DNA from: an uncultured Bradyrhizobium sp.
GTDB taxonomy: Bacteria; Pseudomonadota; Alphaproteobacteria; Rhizobiales; Xanthobacteraceae
NCBI RefSeq assembly: GCF_947648125.1
Contig: NZ_CANSMR010000009.1
Location: 62,001-126,000 of the forward strand
Reading direction: 5' to 3'
DNA length: 64,000 nt
The translations under genes were made by a program, and so were the position numbers. Below are positions 49,661-58,777 of this stretch, piece after piece (within the stretch, counting starts at the first letter, position 1; every line of letters starts with the position of its first letter). The notes under the pieces were generated by a model that worked only from the letters and a program-made list of their open reading frames with translations, ran no database searches and was not told the origin of the DNA.

Positions 49661-50583
49661 TACCCCTTCACGATCCGTCGGCAATGCTCCCATGCCGCGT
49701 GGATCAGGTTCTCGCTCGCCTCGGGTGTGCGGAAGGCGGAGTGCGCCGACAGCGTCACGTTCGGGATCTTCGTCAGCGGGTGATCCTTCGGCAGCGGCTC
49801 GATGTTGTAGACATCGAGGCCGGCGTGGCGGATGTGGCCGGAGTTGAGCGCGTCGATCATCGCCTGCTCGTCGACGATCGCGCCGCGCGCGGTGTTGATC
49901 AGCACCACGCCCTTTTTCATCTTGGCGATCTTCGCGCACGTGATCAGGCCGCGGGTCTCGTCGTTCAAGAGCAGATGGATCGAGACAACGTCGCTGTTTG
50001 CCAGCACCGTGTCGAGCTCGGTGAATTCGACGCCCGGATGGCTCTTCGGCGACCGGTTCCAGGCGATCACCTTCATGCCGCTGCCGAGCGCGATGCGGGC
50101 GACCTCGGCGGCGATGCCGCCGAAGCCGACCAGGCCGAGCGTCTTGCCGGTGAGCTGCATGCCGTCCTCGCGCAGCCAGTTGCCGGCGCGCATCTCGCGG
50201 TCCATCTGCGCGATCACCCGCGCCGACGACCACATCAGCGCGATCGCGGATTCCGCGACCGCGGTGTCGCCATAGCCCTTGATCAGATGCACGGAGATGC
50301 CGAGCTCGGCGAGCTCTTCCGGGTTCATGTAGCTGCGCGCGCCGGTGCCGAGGAACACGACATGCTTCAGGCCGGCGCATTTCTTCGCAATGTCGGTCGG
50401 CAGTGCGGTGTGATCGACCACCGCGATCTCGGCGCCGTCGAGCACCGCCGGATAGTCCTCGGACTTGATGTCCGGATTGCGGTTGATCCGCATCTTGGGA
50501 TCGCCTGACTTCTCCAGTCGCTCCGTGATGACAGCGAGCGATTCATTGGCGTCGACAAACACTGCGCGCACGAAAGCCTCCAT
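49660..50583 (-). CDS. D-2-hydroxyacid dehydrogenase
   Basis: A 307-residue NAD-dependent D-isomer dehydrogenase. The dinucleotide motif is LGLVGFGGIAAEVA (near 150), catalytic Arg is in NTARGAIVDE, Glu in YNIEPLP and His in SAHSAFRTPEA. The family includes glyoxylate/hydroxypyruvate reductases and phosphoglycerate dehydrogenases; the short length without ACT domain argues against a serine-pathway enzyme. It is 18 bases after the M20 amidohydrolase gene on the same strand, so they form one transcript. Confidence 0.9.
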   Translation of the reverse strand: MEAFVRAVFVDANESLAVITERLEKSGDPKMRINRNPDIKSEDYPAVLDGAEIAVVDHTALPTDIAKKCAGLKHVVFLGTGARSYMNPEELAELGISVHLIKGYGDTAVAESAIALMWSSARVIAQMDREMRAGNWLREDGMQLTGKTLGLVGFGGIAAEVARIALGSGMKVIAWNRSPKSHPGVEFTELDTVLANSDVVSIHLLLNDETRGLITCAKIAKMKKGVVLINTARGAIVDEQAMIDALNSGHIRHAGLDVYNIEPLPKDHPLTKIPNVTLSAHSAFRTPEASENLIHAAWEHCRRIVKG

Positions 50584-50601
50584 CGAAGGAAGAAAGGATG
50601 A

Positions 50602-51852
50602 TCAGGACGCGACGCCGGCGAGTGCCAGCACCGTATGCATCAGGACGTTGGCGCCGGCGGCGCAATCGGTCTGCGTGGCGTCTTCCAGCTCGTTGTGGCT
50701 GATGCCGTCCTTGCAGGGCACGAACACCATCGCCGCCGGCATTACCGTGTTGAGGTTACAGGCGTCGTGGCCGGCGCCGGAGGTGATGCGGCGGTGCGAA
50801 TAGCCGAGCTGCTGGGCCGCGTTCTCCACGGCGTCGACCAGCTTCGGGTCGAAATGCGTCGGCGCCTTGCGCCAGACGAGATCAAGCTGAACCTCGACCT
50901 TCCGCTTTGCTGCGATCTCGGCGACCGCAGCACGGAGATCGCGATCGAGCGCGTCCATGATCGCGGCGTCGGCGCTGCGGCAATCCACCGTGAAGGCGAT
51001 CTCGCCGGGGATGACGTTGCGCGAGGGGCTCGCGATCACCGCCTCGCCGATAGTGCCGACCGCCTTCGGGCCATGTTTCTTCGCAATGCTTTCCATCGCC
51101 AGCACGATCTCCGACAGCGTCGCCAGCGCATCACGGCGCAGCGGCATCGGGGTCGAGCCGGCGTGGCTCTCAAAGCCTGTGATCTTGCCGTCGTACCACA
51201 ACACGCCCTGGCCAGAATCGACCACGCCGATGGTCTTGCCCTCGGCCTCCAGGATCGGGCCCTGCTCGATATGCAGTTCGACAAAGCTGGTGAATTTCTG
51301 GCGGCCGACCGGGGCATCGCCGCGATAGCCAATCGAGTCCAGCGCCTGCGCCACCGTGACGCCCTCGGCGTCCTTGCGCGACAAAATGTCGTCGGTGGTG
51401 AAATCGCCGACATAAGCGGCCGAGGCCATCATCGCCGGTGCGAAGCGCGAGCCTTCCTCGTTGGTCCAGTTGCAAATGCAGATCGGCAGCTCGGTCTCGA
51501 TCCCGGCATCGTTGAGCGTGCGCACCATCTCGAGCGCGGCCAGCGTGCCGAGGATGCCGTCATATTTGCCGCCGGTCGGCTGGGTATCGAGATGCGAGCC
51601 GACGCCGATCGGCGGCTTCGACATATCCTGCCCTTTCCTCAACCCGAACATCGAGCCGAGCGCATCGACCTGCACCTCGAGACCGGCGTTCTCGCAGGCC
51701 TTGCGGAACCAGTCGCGCACCTGCTTGTCTTCGGCGCTGAGGGTCAGCCGCCGCACGCCGCCCTTTGGCGTTGCACCGAACTGCGCGGTTTCATGGATGG
51801 TGCCCCAGAGGCGGGCGGAATCGATCTGCAGGTTGGTGGCGGCTCGGCTCAT
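50602..51852 (-). CDS. M20-family N-carbamoyl-amino-acid hydrolase / allantoate amidohydrolase-like enzyme
   Basis: A 416-residue Zn (or Mn)-dependent hydrolase of the hydantoinase/carbamoylase group of M20. Metal-site motifs: GSHLDTQPTGGKYDG (His and Asp), NEEGSRF (Glu pair), FVELHIEQGP (His) and SGAGHDAC (His). Dimer-domain start GFESHAGSTPMP is also typical. Such enzymes cleave the carbamoyl or ureido group from N-carbamoyl-L-amino acids or allantoate. Neighbours (hydroxyacid dehydrogenase, LysR, hydro-lyase, ABC importer) suggest use of an amino-acid-like nutrient. Confidence 0.9.
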   Translation of the reverse strand: MSRAATNLQIDSARLWGTIHETAQFGATPKGGVRRLTLSAEDKQVRDWFRKACENAGLEVQVDALGSMFGLRKGQDMSKPPIGVGSHLDTQPTGGKYDGILGTLAALEMVRTLNDAGIETELPICICNWTNEEGSRFAPAMMASAAYVGDFTTDDILSRKDAEGVTVAQALDSIGYRGDAPVGRQKFTSFVELHIEQGPILEAEGKTIGVVDSGQGVLWYDGKITGFESHAGSTPMPLRRDALATLSEIVLAMESIAKKHGPKAVGTIGEAVIASPSRNVIPGEIAFTVDCRSADAAIMDALDRDLRAAVAEIAAKRKVEVQLDLVWRKAPTHFDPKLVDAVENAAQQLGYSHRRITSGAGHDACNLNTVMPAAMVFVPCKDGISHNELEDATQTDCAAGANVLMHTVLALAGVAS

Positions 51853-51866
51853 TGCGGCTCTTCCCT

Positions 51867-52799
51867 TTACGCGACCGTTTTTTCATGACGCGCCGCTCTC
51901 GCGCCGTCAACCGCCACGCTCGCCTGCGCGATCTGCCTGGCGAGATTGGCGACGCGTTCGATGGCGACCGCATCGGGGGAGGCGAGCCAGCTCGCGGTGA
52001 AGGTGAGGGGCGGCAGCTTGAGGTCGGTATCGAGCAATTGCAAGCGGCCGTCGGCGAGCTCGTTCTCGACGATCGCCGATGGAATCACCGCAATGCCAAG
52101 GCCTTCATTGGCCATGTGGATCACGGTTGCGAGCGAGGTCGAGGCGTGCAGGCGGATCGGCGGCAGATCGGGGGCGTTGAACAATGCGCGCACGGTCTCG
52201 TAAGGCTGCGTCTTGCGCGGAAATGTGATGATCGGAAACCGCGCCAGATCCCGCCGCGCCACCGGGCCGGGGCCGAGGCCAAGCGACGGGCTGGCCAGGA
52301 AGCCGATCGGGTAATCGCACAGCACATGATTGTGCGCGCCGGACGCCGAGACCGGTCCGAGCACGAAGGCGAGCTCGATCTCCTGCGCCAGCAGTCGCGG
52401 GGTCAGGTTCGGCGTGATGTCGACCTCGATTTCCAGCGACAGGTTCGGGTAGATCTCGTTGACGCTCTTGACCAGCCGCGGCAGCCAGGTGTGGACAATG
52501 GTCTCCGCGACACCGAGCCGCAGCGCGCCGCGCATCGCCGACCGGTCGCCGACCTCCGCCATCATCTCCGAACGCAGGCCGATCAGCTTCTCGGCGTAGG
52601 TCATCATCAGCCGTCCGCTCGGCGTCGGCGAGGCCACCCGGTGGTCCCGGTTGAGCAGCTTGACGCCCATCTCGCGCTCGAGCTGGGCGATGCGCTGCGA
52701 GATCGCCGGCTGGGTGGTGTTGAGCCGCTGGGCGGCGCCGCGGAAGCTGCCGAGCTTGACGACCCAAAGGAACGTTTCGATCGAGCGGAAGTCCGTCAT
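51867..52799 (-). CDS. LysR-family transcriptional regulator
   Basis: A 310-residue regulator: winged HTH at residues about 1-60 (SFRGAAQRLNTTQPAISQRIAQLERE) and a periplasmic-binding-like effector domain (GALRLGVAETIVHTWLPRLV). ATG 52799 is used; an ATG nine bases upstream is possible. It is divergent from the hydro-lyase at 52920, with a perfect palindrome between. LysR proteins often activate the divergent gene when a pathway compound binds. It may also control the amidohydrolase, which follows it after 14 bases on the same strand. Confidence 0.92.
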   Translation of the reverse strand: MTDFRSIETFLWVVKLGSFRGAAQRLNTTQPAISQRIAQLEREMGVKLLNRDHRVASPTPSGRLMMTYAEKLIGLRSEMMAEVGDRSAMRGALRLGVAETIVHTWLPRLVKSVNEIYPNLSLEIEVDITPNLTPRLLAQEIELAFVLGPVSASGAHNHVLCDYPIGFLASPSLGLGPGPVARRDLARFPIITFPRKTQPYETVRALFNAPDLPPIRLHASTSLATVIHMANEGLGIAVIPSAIVENELADGRLQLLDTDLKLPPLTFTASWLASPDAVAIERVANLARQIAQASVAVDGARAARHEKTVA

Positions 52800-52815
52800 T
52801 GGAAGCATATCCCCG

Positions 52816-52838
52816 ATCGATAAATCCTATTTATCGAT
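52816..52838. promoter_or_regulatory. LysR-type operator palindrome
   Basis: ATCGATAAAT-CCT-ATTTATCGAT is a perfect 10-base inverted repeat with a three-base centre and contains T-N11-A (TAAATCCTATTTA), the LysR box. It lies 17 bases before the LysR start and 82 bases before the divergent hydro-lyase. A second half-like GATTAGAAAGGACGATTAG follows at about 52842-52860. Confidence 0.8.
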
Positions 52839-52919
52839 TTTGATTAGAAAGGACGATTAGACATTATATCACGCTTGGTGTTGGTTTGTCCTTGTCGAGA
52901 TTATGGGCAGGAGAATCCC

Positions 52920-53738
52920 ATGACTGTTTTTGCGGCAGTGCAGCGATCTCAGGGGGAGCTGGTACTGGCGAGCGTCGAAGCGCGCCGCGCCTGTCGTGAC
53001 GGCGTGGCCTCGGCCACCACGGCCGGTCTCGCCAACGGTTTCGTCCAGGGCAATCTGGCGATCCTGCCGGAGAAACTCGCCGGCGCCTTCCACCGGTTCT
53101 GCCAGCTCAATCCGAAACCGTGCCCGATCATCGGCATGTCCGATGTCGGCGACCCGCGGATCCCCGCGCTCGGCCTCGACCTCGACATCCGCACCGACGT
53201 GCCGCGCTACCGGGTCTGGCGCGACGGCGAGGTGGCCGACGAGCCGACCGACATCACCAAATACTGGCGCGACGATCTCGTCACCTTCGTGCTCGGCTGC
53301 TCCTATTCGTTCGAGGAGGCGCTGCTGGAGGACGGGCTGCCGATCCGTCACATCGAACGCAACCTGCGTGTGCCAATGTACCGGACCGACATCGCCTGCC
53401 AGCCGTCGGGGCCGTTCGCCGGACCCATGGTGGTGTCGATGCGCCCGTTCAAGCCGGCGGATGCGATCCGCGCGGTGCAGATCACGTCGCGCTTTCCGTC
53501 GGTGCATGGCGCACCGGTCCACCTCGGTCATCCGCATGCGATCGGCATCAAGGATATCGCCAAGCCCGACTATGGTGATGTGGTGCCGGTGGCCGATGAC
53601 GAGATCCCGGTGTTCTGGGCCTGTGGCGTGACGCCGCAATCGGTGATCGCAAGTGCGAAGCTGCCGTTTGCGATCACGCATTCGCCGGGCCTGATGCTGG
53701 TGACCGATCTCAGGAACAGGCAGCTGGCTGTGCTCTGA
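52920..53738 (+). CDS. DUF1445 putative hydro-lyase / D-glutamate cyclase-like protein
   Basis: A 272-residue protein of the DUF1445 family. [30 protein letters not shown] is the N-terminal part; [24 protein letters not shown]-type loop and [33 protein letters not shown] are diagnostic. Relatives are D-glutamate cyclases that form 5-oxo-D-proline, or unclassified hydro-lyases. It starts at ATG 52920 after CAGGAGAATC. It is likely activated by the divergent LysR and precedes a complete Liv-type importer. Confidence 0.86.
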   Translation: MTVFAAVQRSQGELVLASVEARRACRDGVASATTAGLANGFVQGNLAILPEKLAGAFHRFCQLNPKPCPIIGMSDVGDPRIPALGLDLDIRTDVPRYRVWRDGEVADEPTDITKYWRDDLVTFVLGCSYSFEEALLEDGLPIRHIERNLRVPMYRTDIACQPSGPFAGPMVVSMRPFKPADAIRAVQITSRFPSVHGAPVHLGHPHAIGIKDIAKPDYGDVVPVADDEIPVFWACGVTPQSVIASAKLPFAITHSPGLMLVTDLRNRQLAVL

Positions 53739-53824
53739 ATAGGCAATTCGTGCAATTCATTGAGGCTTTACTGCGCGCTACAAGCGTCACATCGATAATA
53801 ACAAGCTGACCAAGGGGAATTGCG

Positions 53825-55072
53825 ATGACGATCTCTCGCCGTAACGTGTTGCTGGGTGCCACTGCTGCCGCTGCGCTCGGTCCGATGGCCGCGCGCGCGC
53901 AGACCAGCGAAGTGGCAATCGGCGTGATCTATCCGTTGTCCGGATCCAGCGCCGCGATCGGTGTCGACGCGCAGCATGCCTTCAACACCGCGGCCGAGAT
54001 CATCAACAAGAACTATGATTTCGCGCTGCCGCTCGCCAAGGGCGAAGGCCTGTCCGGCCTCGGCGGCGCCAAGGTCCGCCTGGTGTTCGCCGACCACCAG
54101 GCCGACCCGCAGAAGGGCCGCGCCGAGACCGAGCGGCTGATCACCCAGGAGAAGGTCTGCGCCGTCGTCGGTACCTACCAGAGCGCGGTCGCCGTCACCG
54201 TCAGCCAGACCTGCGAGCGCTACGGCATTCCGTTCATCTCGGCCGACAACTCCTCGCCGAGCCTGCATCGCCGCGGCCTGAAGTATTATTTCCGCGCCTC
54301 GCCGCATGACGAGATGTTCTCGACCGCGATGTTCGACTTCTTCGATGCGATGAAGAAGAAGGGCCAGAAGATCGAGACCCTGGCGCTGTTCCACGAGGAC
54401 ACCATCTTCGGCACCGATTCGGCGAATGCCCAGATCAAGCTCGCCGGCGAGCGCGGCTACAAGATCGTCAGCGACATCAAGTACCGCGCCAATTCGCCGT
54501 CGCTGACCGCCGAGGTGCAGCAGCTCAAGGCGGCGAATGCCGACGTGCTGATGCCGTCGAGCTACACCACCGACGCGATCCTGCTGGTCAAGACCATGGC
54601 TGAGCTCGGCTACAAGCCGAAGAACATCATGGCGCAGGATGCCGGCTTCTCCGAGAAGGCGACCTATGACGCGGTCGGCGACAAGCTGGACGGCGTGATC
54701 TCGCGCGGCAGCTTCTCGCTCGACCTGGCGCAGAAGCGGCCGATGGTCGGTCTCATCAACGAGATGTACCGCGCCAAGTCCGGCAAGGACTTCAACGATT
54801 ACTCGTCGCGCCAGTTCATGGGTCTGATCGTGATGGCCGACGCCATCAACCGCGCCAAGTCGACCGACGGCGAGAAGATCCGCGAGGCGCTGGTCGCTAC
54901 CGACATGCCGGGCGACGTGACCATCATGCCATGGCGGCGCGTCAAGTTCGACGAGATGGGGCAGAACAACTTCGCCGATCCGGTGCTGCTGCAATATACC
55001 GCGAAGAACTTCGTGACGATCTTCCCGGAACAGGCCGCCGTCTCCGAGGCGATCTGGCCGATGAACAGCTGA
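53825..55072 (+). CDS. Liv-type ABC transporter substrate-binding protein, Tat-exported
   Basis: A 415-residue binding protein with a twin-arginine signal (SRRNVLLG, cleavage near RAQT). The mature part opens VAIGVIYPLSGSSAAIGVDAQ, then VRLVFADHQADPQKGRAETERL and the AVVGTYQSAVA motif of the LivK type. Its sequence is different from the binding protein at 815. It begins 86 bases after the hydro-lyase gene and is first of a second importer. The ligand may be an amino-acid derivative judged by the LysR-regulated neighbours. Confidence 0.92.
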   Translation: MTISRRNVLLGATAAAALGPMAARAQTSEVAIGVIYPLSGSSAAIGVDAQHAFNTAAEIINKNYDFALPLAKGEGLSGLGGAKVRLVFADHQADPQKGRAETERLITQEKVCAVVGTYQSAVAVTVSQTCERYGIPFISADNSSPSLHRRGLKYYFRASPHDEMFSTAMFDFFDAMKKKGQKIETLALFHEDTIFGTDSANAQIKLAGERGYKIVSDIKYRANSPSLTAEVQQLKAANADVLMPSSYTTDAILLVKTMAELGYKPKNIMAQDAGFSEKATYDAVGDKLDGVISRGSFSLDLAQKRPMVGLINEMYRAKSGKDFNDYSSRQFMGLIVMADAINRAKSTDGEKIREALVATDMPGDVTIMPWRRVKFDEMGQNNFADPVLLQYTAKNFVTIFPEQAAVSEAIWPMNS

Positions 55073-55093
55073 TCGGTCGCTCAGCTTCCCTAC

Positions 55094-55219
55094 GTCGTCC
55101 CGGGCAAGCGAAGCGCGACCCGGGACCCATTACCACAGGCAGGTATTTTGCGATGATTGGTTGTTGTCCTTCCTACCGATACGTTCGTGGTAATGGGTCC
55201 TGGCTTTCGCCAGGACGAC
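55094..55219. repeat. Palindromic repeat, family R2 variant
   Basis: GTCGTCCCGGGCAAGCG and GGACCCATTACCAC (55123-55136) at the left; GTGGTAATGGGTCC (55187-55200), then TGGCTTTCGCCAGGACGAC at the right. The 14-base arms are perfect inverted copies. It fills the gap between the binding protein and the first permease gene, an unusual place within an importer operon, and may reduce downstream expression relative to the binding protein. Confidence 0.72.
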
Positions 55220-55250
55220 GCTGGAATAATGCGGTGACTGGGGCGCAGCG

Positions 55251-56129
55251 GTGACAGCCGAGACCATTATCCAGAGTTTGGCGAGCGGCCTCTTGATGGG
55301 GCTGCTCTACGGACTGATCGCCGCAGGCCTCGCATTGATCTTCGGATTGATGGACGTCGTGAATTTCGCGCACGGCGAATTCCTGATGATCGCGATGTAC
55401 GTGACCTTCTTTCTGTTCGCGTTCTTCGCGATCGATCCCTTGCTCGCGGCGCCGTTGGTCGCCGCAGCATTGTTCGTGTTCGGCGCGGTGGTCTACCTGC
55501 TGGTGGTCCGCTTCGCGATGCGCGCCAAGGCCAATGCCGGCATGGTGCAGATCTTCTCCACCTTCGGCCTTGCGATCGTGATGCGGGGCCTCGCCCAGTT
55601 CTTCTTCACACCCGACTACCGCAGCGTCACCAACTCCTGGGTCGGCGGCAAGACGATCTCGATCGCCGGCATCTACCTGCCGGAGCCGCAGCTGATCGGC
55701 GCGATGCTGTCGATCGCGGCCTTCGTCGCGCTCTACTTCTTCATCAATCGTACCGATTTCGGCCGCGCGCTCGAGGCGACGCGCGAGGACGCCGGCGCGG
55801 TGGCGCTGGTCGGCATCGACAAGAACCGGGTGTTCGCGCTCGGCTGGGGCCTCGGTGCGGCGCTGGTCGGACTTGCCGGCGCCATCATGGCGATCTTCTT
55901 CTACGTCTATCCCGACGTCGGCGCGTCGTTTGCGCTGATCGCCTACGTCACCGTGGCGCTCGGCGGCTTCGGCAGCGTGTTCGGCGCCTTTGCCGGCGGC
56001 ATCATCGTCGGCCTGGTCGAGGCGACCACCGCGCTGATCCTGCCGCCGTCGCTGAAATCGGTCGGCATCTATGCCGTCTATCTCCTGGTCGTCTTCATCC
56101 GCCCGCGTGGCCTGTTCGGATCGATGTGA
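55251..56129 (+). CDS. Liv-type ABC transporter permease (LivH family)
   Basis: A 292-residue permease with the LivH landmarks GLLYGLIAAGLALIFGLMDVVNFAHGEFLMIAMY, FGRALEATREDAGAVALVGID as the coupling loop and RPRGLFGS at the end. GTG 55251 is the start; a ribosome site is weak. The stop overlaps the next start by one base (TGATG). Part of the second importer, in the order binding protein-H-M-G-F, unlike the first importer. Confidence 0.9.
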   Translation: MTAETIIQSLASGLLMGLLYGLIAAGLALIFGLMDVVNFAHGEFLMIAMYVTFFLFAFFAIDPLLAAPLVAAALFVFGAVVYLLVVRFAMRAKANAGMVQIFSTFGLAIVMRGLAQFFFTPDYRSVTNSWVGGKTISIAGIYLPEPQLIGAMLSIAAFVALYFFINRTDFGRALEATREDAGAVALVGIDKNRVFALGWGLGAALVGLAGAIMAIFFYVYPDVGASFALIAYVTVALGGFGSVFGAFAGGIIVGLVEATTALILPPSLKSVGIYAVYLLVVFIRPRGLFGSM

Positions 56130-57115
56130 TGGACACCAACTTCGCCCAACGCCGCAGGCGTGACCTGATCGTGGCGGCCTGCCTTGCGGTGATCGCAGCG
56201 CTGGTGCCGCTGTTCGTCAAGGACGTCTACGTCCAGAACATCATGGTCTTGACCTTGATGTATGCCGCGCTGTCGCAGAGCTGGAACATCCTGTCCGGCT
56301 ATTGCGGACAGATCTCGCTCGGCCATGCGCTGTATTTCGGGCTCGGCGCCTACACCACCGCGCTGCTGTTCACCAAGTTCGGCGTGCTGCCGTGGTTCGG
56401 CATGCTGGCGGGCGGGGCGATCTCCGCGGTGATCGCGATGGCGCTTGGCTATCCCTGTTTCCGCCTGCGCGGGCATTATTTCGTGATCGCGACCATCGTG
56501 ATCGCCGAGATCGCGCTGCTCCTGATCCAGAACTGGGATTGGGCGGGCGCGGCGCTCGGCATCGATATCCCGGTGCGCGGCGACAGCTGGCTGAAATTCC
56601 AGTTCACCCGCTCGAAGCTGCCGTACTTTTATTTCGCGCTGGCGCTGGCCTGCATCGCCTGGCTCGTCACCTGGTGGCTGGAAGATTCCAAATGGGGCTA
56701 TTGGTGGCGCGCGGTGAAGGATAACCCCGACGCGGCCGAGAGCCTTGGCGTCGTCGTGTTCAATTCCAAGATGGGCGCGGCGGCGGTCTCCGCCTTCCTC
56801 GTTGCCGTTGGCGGCAGCTTCTATGCCCAGTTCGTCTCCTATATCGACCCCGAAAGCGTGATGGGCTTCCAGTTCTCGCTGTTGATGGCGCTGCCCGCGG
56901 TGCTCGGGGGCATCGGCACGCTGTGGGGGCCGGTGCTCGGCGCCGTGATCCTGATCCCGCTCACCGAGCTGACGCGATCCTTTGTCGGCGGTTCCGGCCG
57001 CGGCGTCGACCTGATCGTCTATGGCGCACTGATCGTTGCGATCTCGCTGGCACTGCCGAAGGGGCTCGTCAGCGTGTTCAGCATGCTCTCCGGGCGCAAG
57101 GAGGCCACGCGATGA
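56129..57115 (+). CDS. Liv-type ABC transporter permease (LivM family)
   Basis: A 328-residue permease. AALSQSWNILSGYCGQISLGHALYFGLGAYT is the LivM motif region; WWWRAVKDNPDAAESLGV is the coupling loop, and GIGTLWGPVLGAV the late motif. ATG 56129 overlaps the upstream stop. The end overlaps the ATPase start by four bases (ATGA). Confidence 0.92.
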   Translation: MDTNFAQRRRRDLIVAACLAVIAALVPLFVKDVYVQNIMVLTLMYAALSQSWNILSGYCGQISLGHALYFGLGAYTTALLFTKFGVLPWFGMLAGGAISAVIAMALGYPCFRLRGHYFVIATIVIAEIALLLIQNWDWAGAALGIDIPVRGDSWLKFQFTRSKLPYFYFALALACIAWLVTWWLEDSKWGYWWRAVKDNPDAAESLGVVVFNSKMGAAAVSAFLVAVGGSFYAQFVSYIDPESVMGFQFSLLMALPAVLGGIGTLWGPVLGAVILIPLTELTRSFVGGSGRGVDLIVYGALIVAISLALPKGLVSVFSMLSGRKEATR

Positions 57116-57843
57116 CGGCGCTCCTGGAGACTCGCGGCGTCTGGCAGCGCTTCGGCGGCCTCGTCGCCAATAGCGACGTCTCGATCTCGGTCGGGCGCGG
57201 CGAGATCGTCGGCCTGATCGGCCCGAACGGCGCCGGCAAATCGACGCTGTTCAACTTGATCGCGGGCGTGCTGCCGCCGACGCAAGGCTCGATCGTGTTC
57301 GACGGCGAGGACGTGACAAAGCTCCCGGCGGCGGAACGCTGCCAGCGCGGCGTCGGGCGCACCTTCCAGGTGGTCAAGAGTTTCGAGACCATGACCGTGA
57401 TCGACAACGTCATCGTCGGCGCGCTGATCCGCAACACCAAGATGCGGATCGCGCGACAGAAGGCCTATGAGGTGCTGGAGTTCTGCGGCCTTGCGGTGCG
57501 CGCCGACAAACTTGCCGCCGACCTCGTCCCGTCGGAGAAGCGCCGGCTCGAAGTCGCCCGTGCGCTCGCCACCGAACCGAAGCTGCTGCTGCTCGACGAA
57601 GTCCTCACAGGGCTGACGCCGGTCGAGGCGCAGACCGGTGTCGAGCTGGTGCGCAAGGTCCGCGCGACAGGCGTCACCGTGCTGATGGTCGAGCATGTGA
57701 TGGAAATCGTGATGCCGCTGGTCGACCGCGCCATCGTGCTCAATCTCGGCAAGGTGCTGGTCGAGGGCAAGCCGACTGAGGTCGTCCGCAATCCAGAAGT
57801 CATTTCTGCCTATCTCGGGGATCGTCATGCTGTCGGTGCGTGA
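57112..57843 (+). CDS. Liv-type ABC transporter ATP-binding protein (LivG family)
   Basis: A 243-residue ATPase. Walker A GPNGAGKST, LFNLIAG, Walker B LLLLDEVLTGL and the H-loop VEHVMEIV are visible; the signature is degenerate (ADLVPSEKRRLEVARAL), as is usual for LivG. It is translationally coupled to livM-like upstream and overlaps the LivF-type gene by 17 bases. Confidence 0.92.
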   Translation: MTALLETRGVWQRFGGLVANSDVSISVGRGEIVGLIGPNGAGKSTLFNLIAGVLPPTQGSIVFDGEDVTKLPAAERCQRGVGRTFQVVKSFETMTVIDNVIVGALIRNTKMRIARQKAYEVLEFCGLAVRADKLAADLVPSEKRRLEVARALATEPKLLLLDEVLTGLTPVEAQTGVELVRKVRATGVTVLMVEHVMEIVMPLVDRAIVLNLGKVLVEGKPTEVVRNPEVISAYLGDRHAVGA

Positions 57844-58531
57844 AGTCACCACCGCCTATCAGGGCCTGGTTGCGATCTCCTCGGTGTCGATCGACGTCAC
57901 CAAGGGCGAGATCGTCTGTGTTGCGGGCGCCAACGGCGCGGGCAAGTCGACGCTGCTGAAATCGATCGCCGGTGCCGAGCGTCCGCGCGCCGGCACCGTC
58001 ACCTTCGACGGCAAGCGGATCGACGGCCAGCCGCAGCACGTCATCACCGCTGAAGGCATCGCCTTCGTGCCAGAGAATCGCCGGCTGTTTCCGCGGCTCT
58101 CGGTGCGCGACAATCTGCGGCTCGGCAGCTACCTCTATCGCAGCCAATCCGACCGCGATGCGCCGCTCGACCTCGTGTTCAATCTGTTCCCGCGGCTCGG
58201 CGAGCGGCTCGAGCAGCGCGCGGAGACCTTGTCCGGCGGCGAGCAGCAGATGCTCGCGATCGGCCGGGCGCTGATGACACGGCCGCGGCTCCTGATGCTC
58301 GACGAGCCGTCGCAAGGCATCATGCCGAAGCTGGTCGACGAGATCTTCCAGGCCGTGAAGCGCATCCGCGACGCCGGCATGACGGTCCTGATCGTCGAGC
58401 AGCGCATGGCCGAGTGCCTGGAGATCGCCGACCGCGCCTACATCCTGCAGACCGGCCGCGTGCTGATGCAGGGCACCGCGGCGGAGATCACCGGCAATCC
58501 CGACGTGCGCAAGGCGTATCTGGGGCTGTAG
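57827..58531 (+). CDS. Liv-type ABC transporter ATP-binding protein (LivF family)
   Basis: A 234-residue ATPase with Walker A GANGAGKST, Q-loop FVPENRRLFPRLSV, signature LSGGEQQMLAIGRALM and Walker B LLMLDEPSQGI. The H-loop region is VLIVEQRM. It overlaps the preceding gene by 17 bases, the largest overlap in this operon. It is the last importer gene; a repeat element follows. Confidence 0.92.
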   Translation: MLSVREVTTAYQGLVAISSVSIDVTKGEIVCVAGANGAGKSTLLKSIAGAERPRAGTVTFDGKRIDGQPQHVITAEGIAFVPENRRLFPRLSVRDNLRLGSYLYRSQSDRDAPLDLVFNLFPRLGERLEQRAETLSGGEQQMLAIGRALMTRPRLLMLDEPSQGIMPKLVDEIFQAVKRIRDAGMTVLIVEQRMAECLEIADRAYILQTGRVLMQGTAAEITGNPDVRKAYLGL

Positions 58532-58558
58532 CGCCAAGGCATCGCCGCGCACGCACCC

Positions 58559-58664
58559 GTCATCCTTGTGCGCGCCCCTTTGGCGCGCCTCGAAGGATGG
58601 GCCGCGCGCGACGCGAGTATGTGGCATCCTTCGAGGCTCGCTGCGCTCGCACCTCAGGATGACG
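58559..58664. repeat. Dispersed repeat, family R4 variant
   Basis: GTCATCCTTGTGCGCGCC...GCCTCGAAGGATGGGCC forms one imperfect palindrome and GGCATCCTTCGAGGCTCGC...CTCAGGATGACG the other half seen in other R4 copies. It lies between the importer and the convergent minus-strand gene at 58778. Confidence 0.68.
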
Positions 58665-58777
58665 TCAGTGTTTGCGGCGCGGCGAGCGGCCCGGATGAGC
58701 GACTTGCGAAGGCGGAAGCGACATTCGTGAGTGTGCCGTGTATCGCTCATGCGGGCTACGGATCCAGCCCACGCAGC

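Noticed and set aside
49660-50583. Phosphoglycerate dehydrogenase (serA) identity
   Set aside because: The protein is too short and has no ACT domain; only the general D-2-hydroxyacid dehydrogenase family is supported.
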